Below are positions 12,263 to 24,078 of a DNA stretch of 64,000 nt, in pieces. The notes beneath the pieces were generated by a model that had not been told where the DNA came from, ran no database searches, and saw only the letters and a list, made by a program, of their open reading frames with translations. The position numbers and the translations under genes are program-made. The DNA comes from Buxus sempervirens (taxonomy: Eukaryota > Streptophyta > Magnoliopsida > Buxales > Buxaceae), in assembly GCA_947561395.2 (NCBI GenBank), contig OX387190.1, positions 29,258,858 through 29,322,857 on the forward strand. Direction: 5' to 3'. Position 1 is the first letter of the stretch, and each line of letters starts with the position of its first letter.

Positions 12263-14083
12263 TCGGAGCTGTAAGTAGGGCGGGCTAGGTTGGGCATCAA
12301 TGAGTTCGGGCTCAACCCTAACTAAAATTAGTGAACCCAAACTCTCCTCGGCCCGCCCTAACCTAAACTCTTTGAGCCCAAATTCAATCCTAAAATTATT
12401 TCTTGAGTTCGGGTTGGATTCGTGCCAGCCCAAACTTTTTTTTCCTATTTGATACAATGATACATTCACATATATAAGACTACAATATTTCGATATATAT
12501 AATAAAATTTATTGGTATACATTGATTTGTTTGTGCATTAGGTTAAAGAATGATTTCTATAAGTCCACCAAACTTTTGAGCTTGTTGTGGACCTGTGGTA
12601 TTAGGTAAACTAGCTTATGAAACTAAGTAGCACAATAAAGCAAGGATATTTAGACATAATAACTACTTTCAAATAAATAGAAATTTTAGAACATATTAAA
12701 GCAAGGTAATTCAACTCAAACTTCAAGTTCATTTCTTGGTTTTAAGTCGGCAAAATTTAAATATATTACATACTTGGTTACAAGCCCAAACCAATGCATT
12801 TGAAAGCAAAGCCTTACAGTTACAACATCCTCTAATGAACACAGATCTTCAGTATCAAACAGCATGGCTATAGTTAAGTCTTTGTAACTGCAAAGAGCAT
12901 GGCTACAGTGAAGTTTCACAAGTTTAAAAGAATACCTTTGAAATTCCAGAATTAGTTTCATTGCATTTTCACATTGTTTAAGTATTCACACCTTAATCTA
13001 AAAATAATACCTTTTACAAAATCAATCAACTTTTGTAATTTTAAATTAAATAGACTTAATATTCATGTTTCCTATCTCTTCCAATTACTTTAAAATCTAC
13101 GTTTTTTTTTGCTGAGTTAGAATCTACGTTTCAAATATTAGAACCACAAAATTACGTAAGAAACACATAACTCATTTGCATATGACCAAATAAGAACAAT
13201 AAATCAAGATTTTAGGGGATATATATTGATGTTAAAAATAACATAAAATAAAATACTACTAAAGTAACAAGATTTTCTGTTTTGCTACCTTATCGGAAAT
13301 CAAATTTTAATGAAATTTTGCATCTAGCAGTAAAAGACTGGGGATTGAAATATCTGAAGTAACTTTGTAGTCAAAGGTAGGTATATAGTTTTAGATTATA
13401 TGGTGCATAGCCAAGGAAGAGAAACAAACCCTCCCAAGCACACATTAATGGATCTCATCTAGATCAAGTACTAGAAAAGATATGAATTAAATAGTACCTG
13501 AAAGCAGTGAACAAATGGGGAAAGATGAGATGCCCAATTTGACAAAAATAGCAATCGCAAATCCCTTGTGACTTGTGAGCGATGGAACTGTATCGCAAAT
13601 CCCTTGTGAGCAATCGCAAATCCCTTGTTGCCGGAACTGTATCCCATTGTATTGACGGCGACGCCGACGGCAACTATATTTCTAGCTCTTGCCGATCGAG
13701 CTCCTTTGTTGGGGGTTTCTCTAGCTAGGTTGTCTTTGAGATGTGAGGTATTGATAATAGAAGAGAGGGACAGTGAGTTAGTGAGAGGGGCGAGCAATTC
13801 CAACTTTCGTGGTAGAGATATGGGAGAAGACGAGAAACTTTAAGGTTTGAAGGAGACAATCGTATGGAGGTTTGCAGGAGGGGGGTTTTAGTGGTATATA
13901 TATTTCGGGTTATTCGGGTTTTTTCGAGCTGTACCTTGTGAGCTCGAGCCCAGCCCGCACTCAACTTCAAGCTCAAGATTGAGCCCGGCCCAAACCCAAA
14001 CCCAAACTTATTTTTTAAATCGGGTTGTTATTCGGGCTAGGTTGGACGGGCTTCGGGCGGTCCGGGCCAAACTTACAGCTCTA
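12263..14083. mobile_element. Non-autonomous hAT-like element
   Basis: This sequence is absent from the second duplicated unit (junction near 55005). The ends carry an 11-bp perfect inverted repeat, GAGCTGTAAGT at 12266-12276 and ACTTACAGCTC at 14071-14081. They are flanked by a CTACCAT direct repeat at 12256-12262 and 14084-14090. The subterminal 150-200 bp on both sides are rich in GGGCTNGG/CGGGCT words, mirrored between the ends. The body has no transposase. Around 13545-13635 a short unit, GCAAATCCCTTGTGA, is repeated three times. Size (1.8 kb) and a 7-8 bp target duplication suggest a hAT-derived element mobilised in trans; superfamily placement is an inference. Confidence 0.75.
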
Positions 14084-14090
14084 CTACCAT

Positions 14091-14724
14091 GGGTCTACAT
14101 CTTGCTTGTTTTAACTTTTGGCAATAAGACTTACTCCAAAAAAGTAAGAAAAGAAGCTGCAGTTAATTCATGTATCGTTTAAGAATCTAAGGATGGCTGA
14201 CCAAACGGAGATGGTCCCGTTAGCCCATCGAAAAATTAATATTTAGTTTACTTTTGGACTTAATAAAAATTTGGTCAGCACAATATCACTAAAATTTAAT
14301 TATTTTGATAAAGGTTTTTGGACTTTGTTGACTGAATTTTAATTATGTTAAAAGAATATCACTAAAACTTAATTTTCCCTATTTTGTAAATGGAAAAAAA
14401 TCCTTGTCTTTTTTCTCTTGTCTGCGCTTTACTGGAAGGATTCAAAAAGCAAGTTCTTTCCTTCTTAATGCTTACTAATTTTCTTCTTTAGTTGAGCTGG
14501 TGTGCTTGTGGAGGAACATGTGGAGTTCTGGTATGAACAGAGGCACCAGTAAGAGTCAGTTAAGACTTGTTCAAGAGGATTTCAAACATATTAATTTGGC
14601 CGGCTCTAGAAGTTGCTTTGACCACGTAAGAATTATTACAAATATTATCATCGTCCTCCTCGTCTCTACATGCACCGTGTGGATACAACAACAGACGCAT
14701 TAATTCGTTCTTACAGTTGCAGAC
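14091..14724 (+). promoter_or_regulatory. RLK1 upstream and 5' leader region
   Basis: This sequence is shared with the regions upstream of RLK2 (from about 31500) and RLK3 (three times, 55445-56295). The most constant part starts at about 14400 with CTTGTCTTTTTTCTCTTGTCTGCG and runs to the start codon. It holds a small upstream open frame. No clear TATA box could be fixed. It is probably the core promoter and 5' UTR. Confidence 0.55.
14500..14703 (+). other. Upstream ORF in the RLK1 leader
   Basis: This is a 67-codon frame from MCLWRNMWSSGMNRG with a hydrophobic stretch IITNIIIVLLV near its end. It stops 21 bases before the RLK1 start and is in the same frame. A 65-codon version precedes RLK3 (56077-56274). 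A 78-codon version precedes RLK2 (31604-31840), where an indel shifts the last part so that it overlaps the RLK2 ATG. It may act as a translational uORF, or it may simply be duplicated leader sequence. Confidence 0.35.
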
Positions 14725-17700
14725 ATGAGTTTGTCACCGTTATTTTGTTCAATCGCCGTTCTTCTCCTCTCCTACACGAGTTTTGGATCTCTGAATCATG
14801 TCATGGCAGCCCCCACCTTTGCTGGGAACGAGACCGATCGGTTGGCTCTAATGGCGTTCAAGGCTCAGATAACGGGTGATCCTTTCCGTGTTCTGAGCTC
14901 CTGGAATGATTCTCTGCATTTTTGTCAATGGCGGGGTGTTAAATGCTCTCATCAACATCAAAGGGTCACCTCATTAATTCTACAGTCATTGCGTCTCGTG
15001 GGGACAATATCTCCTTTCTTAGGAAATCTCAGCTTCCTGAAGGAGCTCGTACTCCCAAACAACAGCTTCCATGGCCAAATCCCTCAAGAACTCGGCAGTT
15101 TGTTCAGGCTAAAAGCATTGTCGTTGGGAATTAACTCATTAGAAGGACAAATCCCTGCAAACTTGTCCCGATGTTCAAATCTCAAGGAACTCAGGTTTGG
15201 TGTGAATAAGCTCGTCGGAAAGATCCCAGTCGAGCTAGGGCACTTGTCAAAGCTTGAGAAACTTGATCTTCAGAGAAACAATCTGATAGGTGAGATCCCA
15301 CCTTCTCTTTCCAACGTTTCTTCTCTGCAAGTGATTTCTCTCGGAGTGAATAATCTCGAGGGGAGCATTCCAGACTTTATAGGGAGGTTCAGAAGCTTAA
15401 GGCGACTTGACATCGGTGAAAATAAATTCTCTGGTACGGTCCCTCATTCAATCTACAACCTGACTTCTATTGTAGACATCGATCTTGTTCAAAACCAACT
15501 TCATGGGAGTCTTCCTCATGATCTAGGCCTCACTCTTCCCAATCTTCGAGCCATTTACATTGGTATAAACCAGTTTTCAGGATCTGTTCCACTCTCATTA
15601 TCGAATGCTTCAGAACTTGCACAAATCGATATAGCACAGAATAATTTCATGGGGAAAATTTCTGTGAATTTCGGAAGGTTGGAGAATCTCAATTGGCTAA
15701 ACATGGCTTCTAATCTTTTGGGTAGTGGAGGAGAAGATGATCTTGATTTCATCATTCCTTTAACAAATTGCAGTAAATTATCAGTGTTGGCAATATCTTG
15801 CAACCATTTTGGCGGGGCATTTCCAACTTCCATAACCAACTTGACAACCCAACTCAAACGCTTGATGATGAGACACAACCAGATCCATGGAAGCATTCCA
15901 GAAGGAATATGGAACCTTGTGAATTTGGAGAAGTTAGGCATGGAATTCAATCAATTGACGGGTAGTATCCCATATTCAATTGGGAAGCTTCAAAAGCTAC
16001 AATCTTTGACTTTGTCTATGAACAAGTTATCAGGGAAGATTCCATCCTCTCTAGGAAATCTTACGATAATGTTGGAAAATATATTTTCCCATGTGACAAA
16101 ATGCATGACAAAGAGTATTGAAATTTAATAAAACATTCAGTTTGTTGATGAAGTGAAGTATGGTTGAATGTGTGACTTGAGATAGCTTCTAGCAAGGTTA
16201 AGTGTAACTTGCTGGAGCTACTCAACCAATTGGATTCTCGGGCAGTTCTCAGAATCAGTTGGGTTTGTTTCTAGTTAGTTAGGTTGTTTTCAAGATTAGT
16301 TACAGGTGGTTACAGCAATTATTAAGGGGTTAATAACTCTTGATTTAAAGCTTCTTGAAGCAGGGGAGAAGGTGTCTTTTGTGCTGGGAAACTTGGTGAA
16401 GAGGAAAACCAGAGGAGACTAAGGAGGAGAGGCTGCTGCAGTGTTCTGGAGGGCTGTGAAAGAACAGAGAACAGGAACATTTGAGATCTGGAAAGACTGA
16501 AATGGGCTGCCTCTTCCATTGTGAAGCATACGTGTGAAGTTTTTGAAGTTGTGTTAAAGCATGAAGTTCAAATTGAAGAAAAGGTTGAGGATTCAATCTT
16601 TGTAAGTAACTTTTTGGTTGGGAGAAAGGTTCTATAAATTTGAACATAGTTGAAGTGTCTTGTTTATCTTAATACAATGTTTCAGGCTTGTTTTACCTCA
16701 AAGAAACTTGAGGTTTCTTCTTGACATTTGTATAGGTTTTTGTTGTTAAATAGTATGAGCACTTGTCACTGTTTGTTTTCTGATATTGTAAATTTGTTCC
16801 TGATTGTTTAGAATCCAAGAGAACAGGGACCTGAGATTAGAAATCTCAGATAATCAATGTAATCGGTTTGGGCTTCAACAATTTAGAAGGGAGCATACCT
16901 AGAAGCCTTAACGGGGATTGTCGATATTTGTATCATTTGGATCTCAGTGCAAATAATCTCAGTGGTACAATACATCGAGAAGTTCTGAGCATTCCCTCTT
17001 TATCTCTCCACCTGGGCCTATCTTACAACTCTTTCAATGGCTCCTTACCTGTGGAAGTTGGAAACTTGAAAAATCTAATGTCTTTGGACATCTCTGAGAA
17101 CAAGTTATCTGGGGAAATTCCAAGCAGCAATGGAAGTTGTACTGTCTTAGAACATCTCCATATGGAGGGTAACTTGTTTCAAGGACCAATTCCCTCAACC
17201 TTCAATTCATTGAGAGGAATTCGAGAATTAGATCTTTCACGCGATAAATTGTCTGGTCAAATTCCAAAGTATTTGGGGAACATGTCGTTGGAGAAATTAA
17301 ATTTGTCTTACAACAATCTTGAGGGTGAGGTGATTGTGGAAGGAGTCTTTCGAAATGTCAGCTCAATTTCAGTAGCCGGAAACATTAATCTTTGTGGGGG
17401 AATACTTGAATTGCAATTGCCTTTGTGCACCATTGAAAAGCCAAGAAAACGTCAAACTTCTCTTGCACTGATCACGTTAGTGACTCCAATTGTTTGTGGG
17501 GTTCTAGGATTAACATTGTTGTCATCTTTCTTGATCTTTTGCTGGTTAAGGGAGAAAAGAAGGGAGCCTCCTTTACCTAACTCATCGTTGTGTTCACTTT
17601 TGAATGTTTCCTATGAAAGGCTACTTAAGGGGACTGATGGGTTCTCTTCAAATAATTTGATTGGAGTGGGGAGCTTTGGGTCTGTTTATAAGGGAGTTCT

Positions 17701-18731
17701 TGATCAGGACGAAGGAGTAGTTGCGGTGAAGGTACTCAACCTTCAATATCAAGGAGCATCCAAGAGCTTCGTCGCAGAGTGTGAAGTCTTGAGAAACATC
17801 CGGCATCGGAATCTCATCAAGATTTTGACTGCTTGCTCGAGCGTTGATTTTCGAGGTAATGATTTCAAGGCTCTGGTGTATGATTTCATGCCTAATGGGA
17901 GCCTAGAAAGGTGGCTACATCCAATTCCAGAGACAGAAGAACCCAAGAAGTTGAACCTTGTTCATAGATTAAACATTGCCATTGATGTGGCTTTTGCATT
18001 GGATTATCTTCACCACCATGTTCAAACGCCAATAGTTCATTGTGATCTGAAGCCAAGCAATGTTCTTCTTGATAACGACATGACTGCCCAGGTGGGTGAC
18101 TTTGGGTTGGCGAGGTTCCTTCAACAAGCCACTGGTATTGGCCATCCAAATGAAACCAGCTCAGTTGCCCTAAAAGGGTCCATCGGTTATGCTGCTCCAG
18201 GTAACAAATTCACTAAACTTTCTTTCTCCTTTTGTTCAATGATGGTAATGTGAGAAGTTCTAATTTGCAGAGTATGGCTTGGGAAGTGTGATTTCAACAA
18301 ATGGCGATGTGTACAGTTATGGGATCCTGTTATTGGAGATGTTCACAGGGAAGAGACCCACAGATGGAATGTTTAAAGATGGCTTAAATCTTCATACCTT
18401 GGTGAAGATGGCTTTGCCTGATCGAATGACGGAAGTCGTGGATCCCATACTTCTTTCCACGCAAGAAGCAGACGAAGAAGAAGAGGTAGTAGTTGCAGAG
18501 GAAATTGTGATCCAGAGACACATGAGAAGAGCGAGAGTGCAAGAGTGTTTGATTTTGATACTTAGCCTTGGAGTCGCGTGTTCTATGGAATCTCCCAGAG
18601 AAAGGATCGACATTGTCGATGTTGCCAATGAACTGCAAGCGATCAAGAAGTTGATTCTCCAAATCCGGGAAATGCCGAAGACTTCCACACGAAGGAAAAG
18701 AAAAGAAACAGAGAAAAATCACTCTTTTTAG
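14725..18731 (+). pseudogene. LRR receptor-like kinase RLK1, split by a solo LTR
   Basis: This is a subfamily-XII LRR receptor kinase. Exon 1 is 14725-16069 plus 16854-18200, and exon 2 is 18271-18731 after a 70-bp GT-AG intron. The two halves of exon 1 total 2692 nt, exactly the length of exon 1 in RLK3. The product has a signal peptide ([17 protein letters not shown]), an LRRNT domain with FCQWRGVKC, many LRRs, a transmembrane helix, and a kinase with [25 protein letters not shown] (non-RD) and DFG. The 779-bp LTR falls in an LRR codon and introduces stops at once (MLENIFSHV to a stop at 16126). No other lesion is visible, so loss is recent. The C terminus (KTSTRRKRKETEKNHSF) differs from the other copies. 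Exact splicing of the LTR seems unlikely, so a truncated secreted LRR protein of 467 aa is the most it could make. Confidence 0.93.
16070..16848. mobile_element. Solo LTR (Ty1/copia-like) inside RLK1
   Basis: The element starts TGTTGGAAAATA and ends GAAATCTCA (TG...CA). It is bounded by the 5-bp duplication GATAA at 16065-16069 and 16849-16853. Removing it with one GATAA restores the sequence seen in RLK2 and RLK3. It is 779 bp with no internal coding region, hence a solo LTR left by LTR-LTR recombination. A TATAAATTTG box at about 16633 fits a retrotransposon promoter. Assignment to copia rests on the TGTTGGAA end and size and is tentative. Confidence 0.92.
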
Positions 18732-19250
18732 GCTCTACAATTCTGGGTCTCATCTTACCATCTAGCTTATATATTGTGTGGAGCACTCTCTCTCTCTCTC
18801 ATTGTCTAAGGCTGTTTTAAGGAGTGCTCAATTGAGCACTTTATTTCTGTTTATGAATTATTAAAGCATTTTTTTTAATGCAGCCTAACTATTTAATTCG
18901 ATTCAAAAAATTTCATTTCATTCAAAATTTTATTTATTGAGCTTTTAATTCTGTAAATTTCTCTATTAGTTTTTCATGGGCCTTAATATCTATTTACATA
19001 TGTGGGGAATAACCTACCCTATTCACAAAGGGGTGCTTCCACTTGAGGCATTCTTTAAAGTGAATGGATGCCTTAAAAAGGAATTATGTACTTTTGACAA
19101 TCATCGTTAAGGAATTTCCCCCCATTTTTTTGGGGTCAAGTAAAGATAAATTTATCAATGCAACTGCCTTTCTTTTATAAACACTAACCTAGTTTGGTTG
19201 CTTTATATATTACTAGTGGTGGTACGTGCATACTGCATGTCCTGAGCCTA
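18732..19250. other. RLK1 3' flank
   Basis: This is homologous to 59489-60063 downstream of RLK3. It includes a short CT run (about 18787-18803) where the RLK3 copy has a much longer one. It probably holds the 3' UTR and terminator. There is no gene. Confidence 0.6.
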
Positions 19251-19283
19251 TCTCTACTACTTAAAAAGCACGAAGGGGCTTAA

Positions 19284-20046
19284 GTGTTTGGGCACATTTG
19301 CATTCCCAAAGTGCCCTCCATCATTTTGCATATTGCTTTTGTGAATCCCTTCCTATTTTTGAGGTACTTCGGTACTTGTTCCCCACTTTTTATGTTGTCA
19401 GTAACCATTATTTTTATTGGCTCAGTAAATCCTTTCCTCCTTTTCGATACTTGTTCCCCAAGCAACTCCTATTCGATAAGTGTTTGGGCACTTTTACATT
19501 CCAAAAGTACCCTCCACTATTTGCTTATTTCTTCCCCAAACTCTTCTACAAACATATTCTTAAAAGGAAGGTTTTCTGGTTTTGGTCCGACTCTTCGAAC
19601 CGACCAAATTGCCCTTCCTCCCCCACATATTCACGGAATTAGCATAGACCTCTTTTTCTTCGTTCCATTTTTCGAATGGACCAAATTGCCCTCCATCATC
19701 CCAACTATTTACCCAACTCTTCAAGTGATTAGCTTGCCATCCGTTATAATTTGCCTTCTTCCCCAAGTAACCATGTTCATGCACATGCCTGGTTTCTATG
19801 TCGCTGCTCAGCCAAGACCGCCTTCGCATTGGGCGAGGCTGCAAAGTTTCTCAATATTTACCATGTCAGCGTCCTTCCTCCACCATTGGCGGGTTTCATT
19901 TCTGATACTGTCAGGAAGTCCTTCAGTGAGTTTGGCATGAAGATAAAAGGTCCACTTACTCCCCAAATTTGCTTAACGTCTTCTCCAAGATTGATTATAT
20001 TCTTCTCCAAGATTGCGTAATGCATTCCCAGTAACTTCATCCCCAA
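19284..20046 (+). other. Unassigned captured DNA in the Helitron 5' half
   Basis: Long open frames occur but no domain was recognised. A stretch reading AKFLNIYHVSVLPPPLAGFI around 19850-19910 could be an exon of an unidentified host gene. Direct short repeats (AAGTGTTTGGGCAC at 19281 and again near 19479) suggest internal rearrangement. Confidence 0.3.
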
Positions 20047-20478
20047 GATAAGATCTGTGTGTTTCTATTTGTTCTGCGGACTTTCTCTTCTGCTCTCCTT
20101 CCCAAGACCGACCTTCGTTCAAGACTTCCTGGGTGAGTCGGATTGATTCACACTTCCTTCTTCAATATGTACACGAAATACATATCTCGAACAAGGTAAG
20201 AGTGAGATCCGATTCCTCCTCTTTATTCCTGTTCTCTATCTTTCTTCGGTTCGAAAAGATCTTTCCCTTGTATTATGCTGCGCTATGGTCATATTTGCCT
20301 TAGAGTAGAGGGACACACTTATTTCCTTGGATCGAGGCCTCTGTTATCTTTCGTTTTCTGGGGTTCATTTGATTTCTTCGTTTCTTTTTCGATTTTTATT
20401 GTCTTACTTTGAGGTCCCTTTTATGTTTCAGATCTACCCTGGACCATTTATGCATCTCCGTTAAAGATAGCGAAAACG

Positions 20479-21155
20479 ATGTTAACTCAGAAGCAGGCCG
20501 TAGAATCGAACGGCTTGAGCATTAACGAGACGGAGCATGAAGAGAAAAAGGAAGAAATGGGGGATCAATCTAACTTGAGCTTCAAGAGCTTTCTCTCACA
20601 TGGCGGCTTTGTGTTAACTGCGCTTTGAATCGAGTAACTTTGCGAAATCCCAGATCGAAAAAAATGTAGAAAACGAAAATCCCCTTTGCTTCCTTTCAAA
20701 TCATTTAACGAATTCTAATTTCTCTTCAATTCATTTACAAGTCGCCCAGGTACTGTTAACGCTACTATATTCTTCTCTCGAATGGGTGTGCTTTCCGGCA
20801 TCTTACTTTAGCTGTTCTACGGTCTGGTTGGTAGCTGGACAGCATACGTCATCAGGGTTCTGTATGTCGACTACCGAAGCCGGAAAGATATAAAGTGAAT
20901 GTTAGCTTCAAGGACCATGTCATACAGGTTAGCTGCTCACACCTACGTAGATCAACTTGACAGATACTTCTGGTTCTGGTTCTAACTCTTCTATTTTCAA
21001 TTCCACTAATGAACGAAAGAAAAACTTCCTTTTGGCCAGCATTGGTTCGAAGTAATGGACGGATTGCTTGGTCCCTACTGAAAAGTCATGGGACTCGCCT
21101 CTATCTATGCTTTTCTCTTGTTTGGATCCTTTATAAGGCTTGTACCTTGCGCAAG
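20479..21155 (+). pseudogene. Captured AUX1/LAX auxin influx carrier fragment
   Basis: Three exon pieces with introns retained match plant AUX1/LAX auxin permeases (LAX2/LAX3-like). Exon 1 begins at 20479 with MLTQKQAVESNGLSINETEH and runs to LSFKSFLSHGG, then goes out of frame. A second piece (about 20781-20930) reads GVLSGIL, FYGLVGSWTAYVI, LYVDYRSRK and NVSFKDHVIQ, ending at a GT donor. A third (about 21042-21155) reads WFEVMDGLLGPY, a stop in place of the family Trp, then KVMGLA and FLLFGSFI, ending at GCAAG|GTAAGG. The rest of the 11-helix carrier is absent. It is in the same orientation as the Helitron. No transporter can be made; it is a hallmark of Helitron gene capture. Confidence 0.85.
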
Positions 21156-22125
21156 GTAAGGTTTTTTATCCCAAGTTCTTTGTCGAGCAGGGTACAAACT
21201 CCTAAAACTTTGGCCCTGGTAACAGACAAGAATATCACTGCGATTTCTCGTTGGGCAACTAGCTAACTTTCGGAATCATCGAGGAGGTGCATGCGGTACA
21301 TCTCGGCGATTTGATTGCCCCAAGTCCGCAAGCGGTTCTTGGTGTTGGGAATGTATTGCTTGGGAATGTGTTGCTTGCCATAAAGCGGTTTTTCTTCGGC
21401 TGTGCGTCAAGGCAAACATTGCATGGGTTTTAAAAAAATTGATGAGGAGAAGACCAGACTTGTTCTTGTCGCTCGTTATAGTTCTTGTTCCGGTTGTTCT
21501 TTATATATAGAGATTCTGAAGTTTCACGGTTTCTCCCTGTAAGTTTCAATGAAGAAAGAAGCAAGGAAGAAAGCCAAAAAAAGTTCACTGTTTCTTTTCT
21601 TTTTATTTTTTATTTTTTTATATGTTCTGTTTTCCTCTTTTATTTTTAAATAGATCTATTTCTTTTATTGTCTTTTCCGTAGCTAGCTAGAAACGAATTT
21701 ATTGAAGATGTTTCAACTATTGTTAGTAATAAATTTTACTTTCATTACCGAAAAAAAAAAAAACTTTACTTTCAGTTGTACAAACTGCTACATCTCATCT
21801 TCTTTACCATGATTCTGTTACATGGCACATAATATTTACATTTGCTTACGAGAGATCTACCTGGGAATACAAGAGTATTTGAAAGTAAAGTTTATTGGAA
21901 ATCAAAATTTATTATTGAAATAGATTTACTATTGTAAACATGTTATTGTTGGCCTGATGATATTTGGCTATGAGTAATCCAAATTGGCTATTTGGTGGAT
22001 TCTGATATGCAATGGTGTTGCAGGCGGTTAAACAAAGCCACAAGAAGCACTACTACATTGGTTGTTTCCTTATGCAAACCTATTTTATTTGCATCATGAT
22101 GGCCTCCTATTATCAGGATTTTGTA

Positions 22126-22128
<3 letters not shown>

Positions 22129-22182
<54 letters not shown>
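22129..22182. repeat. (CT)n microsatellite in the Helitron
   Basis: An uninterrupted run of about 27 CT dinucleotides, followed by a short TATATATA. It creates a spurious Ser-Leu open frame. Confidence 0.98.
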
Positions 22183-22186
<4 letters not shown>

Positions 22187-23538
22187 ATATATTTAGGTTA
22201 TGTGCTCATTTCATCTTCCCTTTTCTGTATGGGAGCTAGCAGATTCCTTGTGAGTACTGGTGAATGGTGATTCATTTCAAAATCATGCAACATAGCTTTG
22301 TATTATACAATTTATTTCATTATTAGCTCTGAAAAAATCATGAGTTATATTTAAATAGGTAGGTTGGGTCCACTCAAGGTTCTTAATCAACAACTTTGGT
22401 CATTTTTCAACAAGCACAACCTTCCTTAGCAGCTCTTGCAGACTGGTTGGAGACTATCCAATGAACAACCATACTTTTGGTAACCTCATTCTTTTTCTAA
22501 TTAGTTTTGTGAACTTAAATAATAAATAAAATAAATAAACCAATTTTCATGACTGTTATAGTAGTTCTTTGGCCGGGATCTTGAAAATGTGTTTGTTTGG
22601 TTGACCATGATGATGATGAAATCCATTTTGTGATGCTAGCGTGATGGGTTGATCATTAAATTTTGCCTATGCCATTATAAAAATCATGCCTTTATGTGAG
22701 ATCCTGTGTATATGAAAAGTAATAAAATCCATTGGGATAGATATATCCAAATAACTTATACTCTCTATTTTGCGATTTTAACAGCATGTATTGACCAAAT
22801 TTCGTCTATGCCATTGAATAGGTGAAACCTTTATATGAGATCCTATGCATATACAAACTAACGTTATCCCATGGCATAGATATATCTGAATAACTTAAAT
22901 TTTGATTAATATATTTGAGTTAAGTGGGTTAGGTGTTTGGTTAACTTGGCTGGTGATTAATATATTTGAAGCCACAAATATTACTATCAACAAATTGTCA
23001 AGATAATTAAAATATCTGTTCAAAGAAAAGTTGGTCTCGACTAGGTCCTCTTAGTGAGCTTATGATGAGTTTACATTCTCGTTCGTGATGGTAGCATGAT
23101 GGGTATACAATATCCATATTCAAGAAAAATAGTTTAGACCTATAGGCTATTTGTTGGGCCTTTATTGGATATTTGCATGGATATGTATGGGCCGAATTGT
23201 AAGGAAATATCTACAAGATGCACCTACATGAAGTTGATGCCTAAGGAAAAGTTTTGATTAGAGCTCTTGCATATTATGATCCTATTACAATGGATTTTTA
23301 CTTTTAAATGCCTTATATTTAAATATCCCAATTCCCATATATTTTGTTTCATTAGTATTTCACATATTAATTTTTCATAATTGTTTCTTATTGTTTGAGC
23401 ATGCACTTTGTTTTAAAAGTAGATTTATTAAGTTTCATACCTAAAGAAACCATTAGAAAGTTAATTTAACCAATTTTGACTCTTTTCTATAAATCTTTAA
23501 AAAGTTTTTTATTTTCTTTTTTTTTATTTATTCAAAGG

Positions 23539-23565
23539 CCCTCCACGTGCGTAGCACGTGGGGGG
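23539..23565 (+). repeat. Helitron 3' terminal hairpin
   Basis: CCCTCCACGTGC, loop GTA, GCACGTGGGGGG: a 12-bp stem with one G-T wobble. It ends 8 bases before the CTAG terminus, the usual Helitron termination signal. Confidence 0.92.
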
Positions 23566-23841
23566 CTAACTAGTGTAGTATAGAAGTAGGATGGTTTTAA
23601 ATTTGAAAGTGGTGGATGTGGTGGTTAAAGTTTGAGATTTTGTTGTTGTAGAGGGAAATCTTTGGAAAAAAAAAAGGGGGGAGGACCAGAATCTAGGGAA
23701 TATTCCCTCCAATTGACTTTCCTAATAGTATAGATAGATGAAAAAACGTTTTCGTTAGACAAGGCCCTTTAGAGTTCAGACTTTTCCTAAGAGACTAAAC
23801 TTCTGAACATATGAACTCAGCTCTACCCACATCAGTTAGTA

Positions 23842-24078
23842 CTAGCAAAGTGCACGTGCAGTACTGCATGTGTGTAAGAAAGAAGGTAGGGACTAGGGAC
23901 AAAGAACGTGGGAGAGGACAATTGAAGAACTGATTTTGAGTTTTGAAAAATTGAACAGTTATGACCATCGTACCCTTAAATTAATAAATCTTCTCAATAG
24001 GTGTGTAAGGCTATTTTAGAAATCTACACGTTATGTTCGCACGCTTTCCAAGGAGCCTATTCCCATTATATATACTAG
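23842..24078 (-). mobile_element. Short minus-strand Helitron-like repeat, truncated
   Basis: Read on the minus strand the element ends in CTAG followed by T (plus 23841-23845), preceded by a GTGCACGTGCAC-type palindrome. The homologous region after RLK3 (60345-60584) keeps a TCTCTACTATATAT 5' end. Here the 5' end is replaced by the start of another CTAGCAGGGTGCAAG end at 24075, so two related elements abut. Confidence 0.5.

Larger units (their letters stand above)
19251..23573 (+). mobile_element. Non-autonomous Helitron, 4.3 kb
   Basis: The 5' end is TCTCTACTACTT, preceded by A. The 3' end is a GC-rich hairpin (23539-23565) followed by CTAACTAG and then host T. The second duplicated unit carries the unoccupied A|T site at 60063/60064 (AGCCTA|TGTA), so both ends are exact. 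There is no Rep/helicase coding sequence, and the interior holds host gene fragments including AUX1/LAX exons. These are diagnostic Helitron features: TC start, CTAG end, 3' hairpin, A-T insertion and no target duplication. Confidence 0.93.

Noticed and set aside
15555-15950. Long minus-strand open frame opposite the RLK1 LRRs (also at 32667-33053 and 57126-57521)
   Set aside because: It is the codon shadow of the repeated LRR coding sequence; it has no domain and recurs wherever the sense gene does.
18384-18722. Minus-strand frames opposite RLK exon 2 (also near 49655-49959 and 59171-59482)
   Set aside because: Antisense shadows of the kinase C-lobe; no independent signal.
14725-18731. RLK1 as a functional gene with the LTR as an intron
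   Set aside because: No GT-AG pair coincides with the LTR edges, and the frame stops at 16126 right after entering it.
22012-22239. Ser-Leu repeat protein over the CT run
   Set aside because: Translation of a microsatellite inside the Helitron; no coding support.
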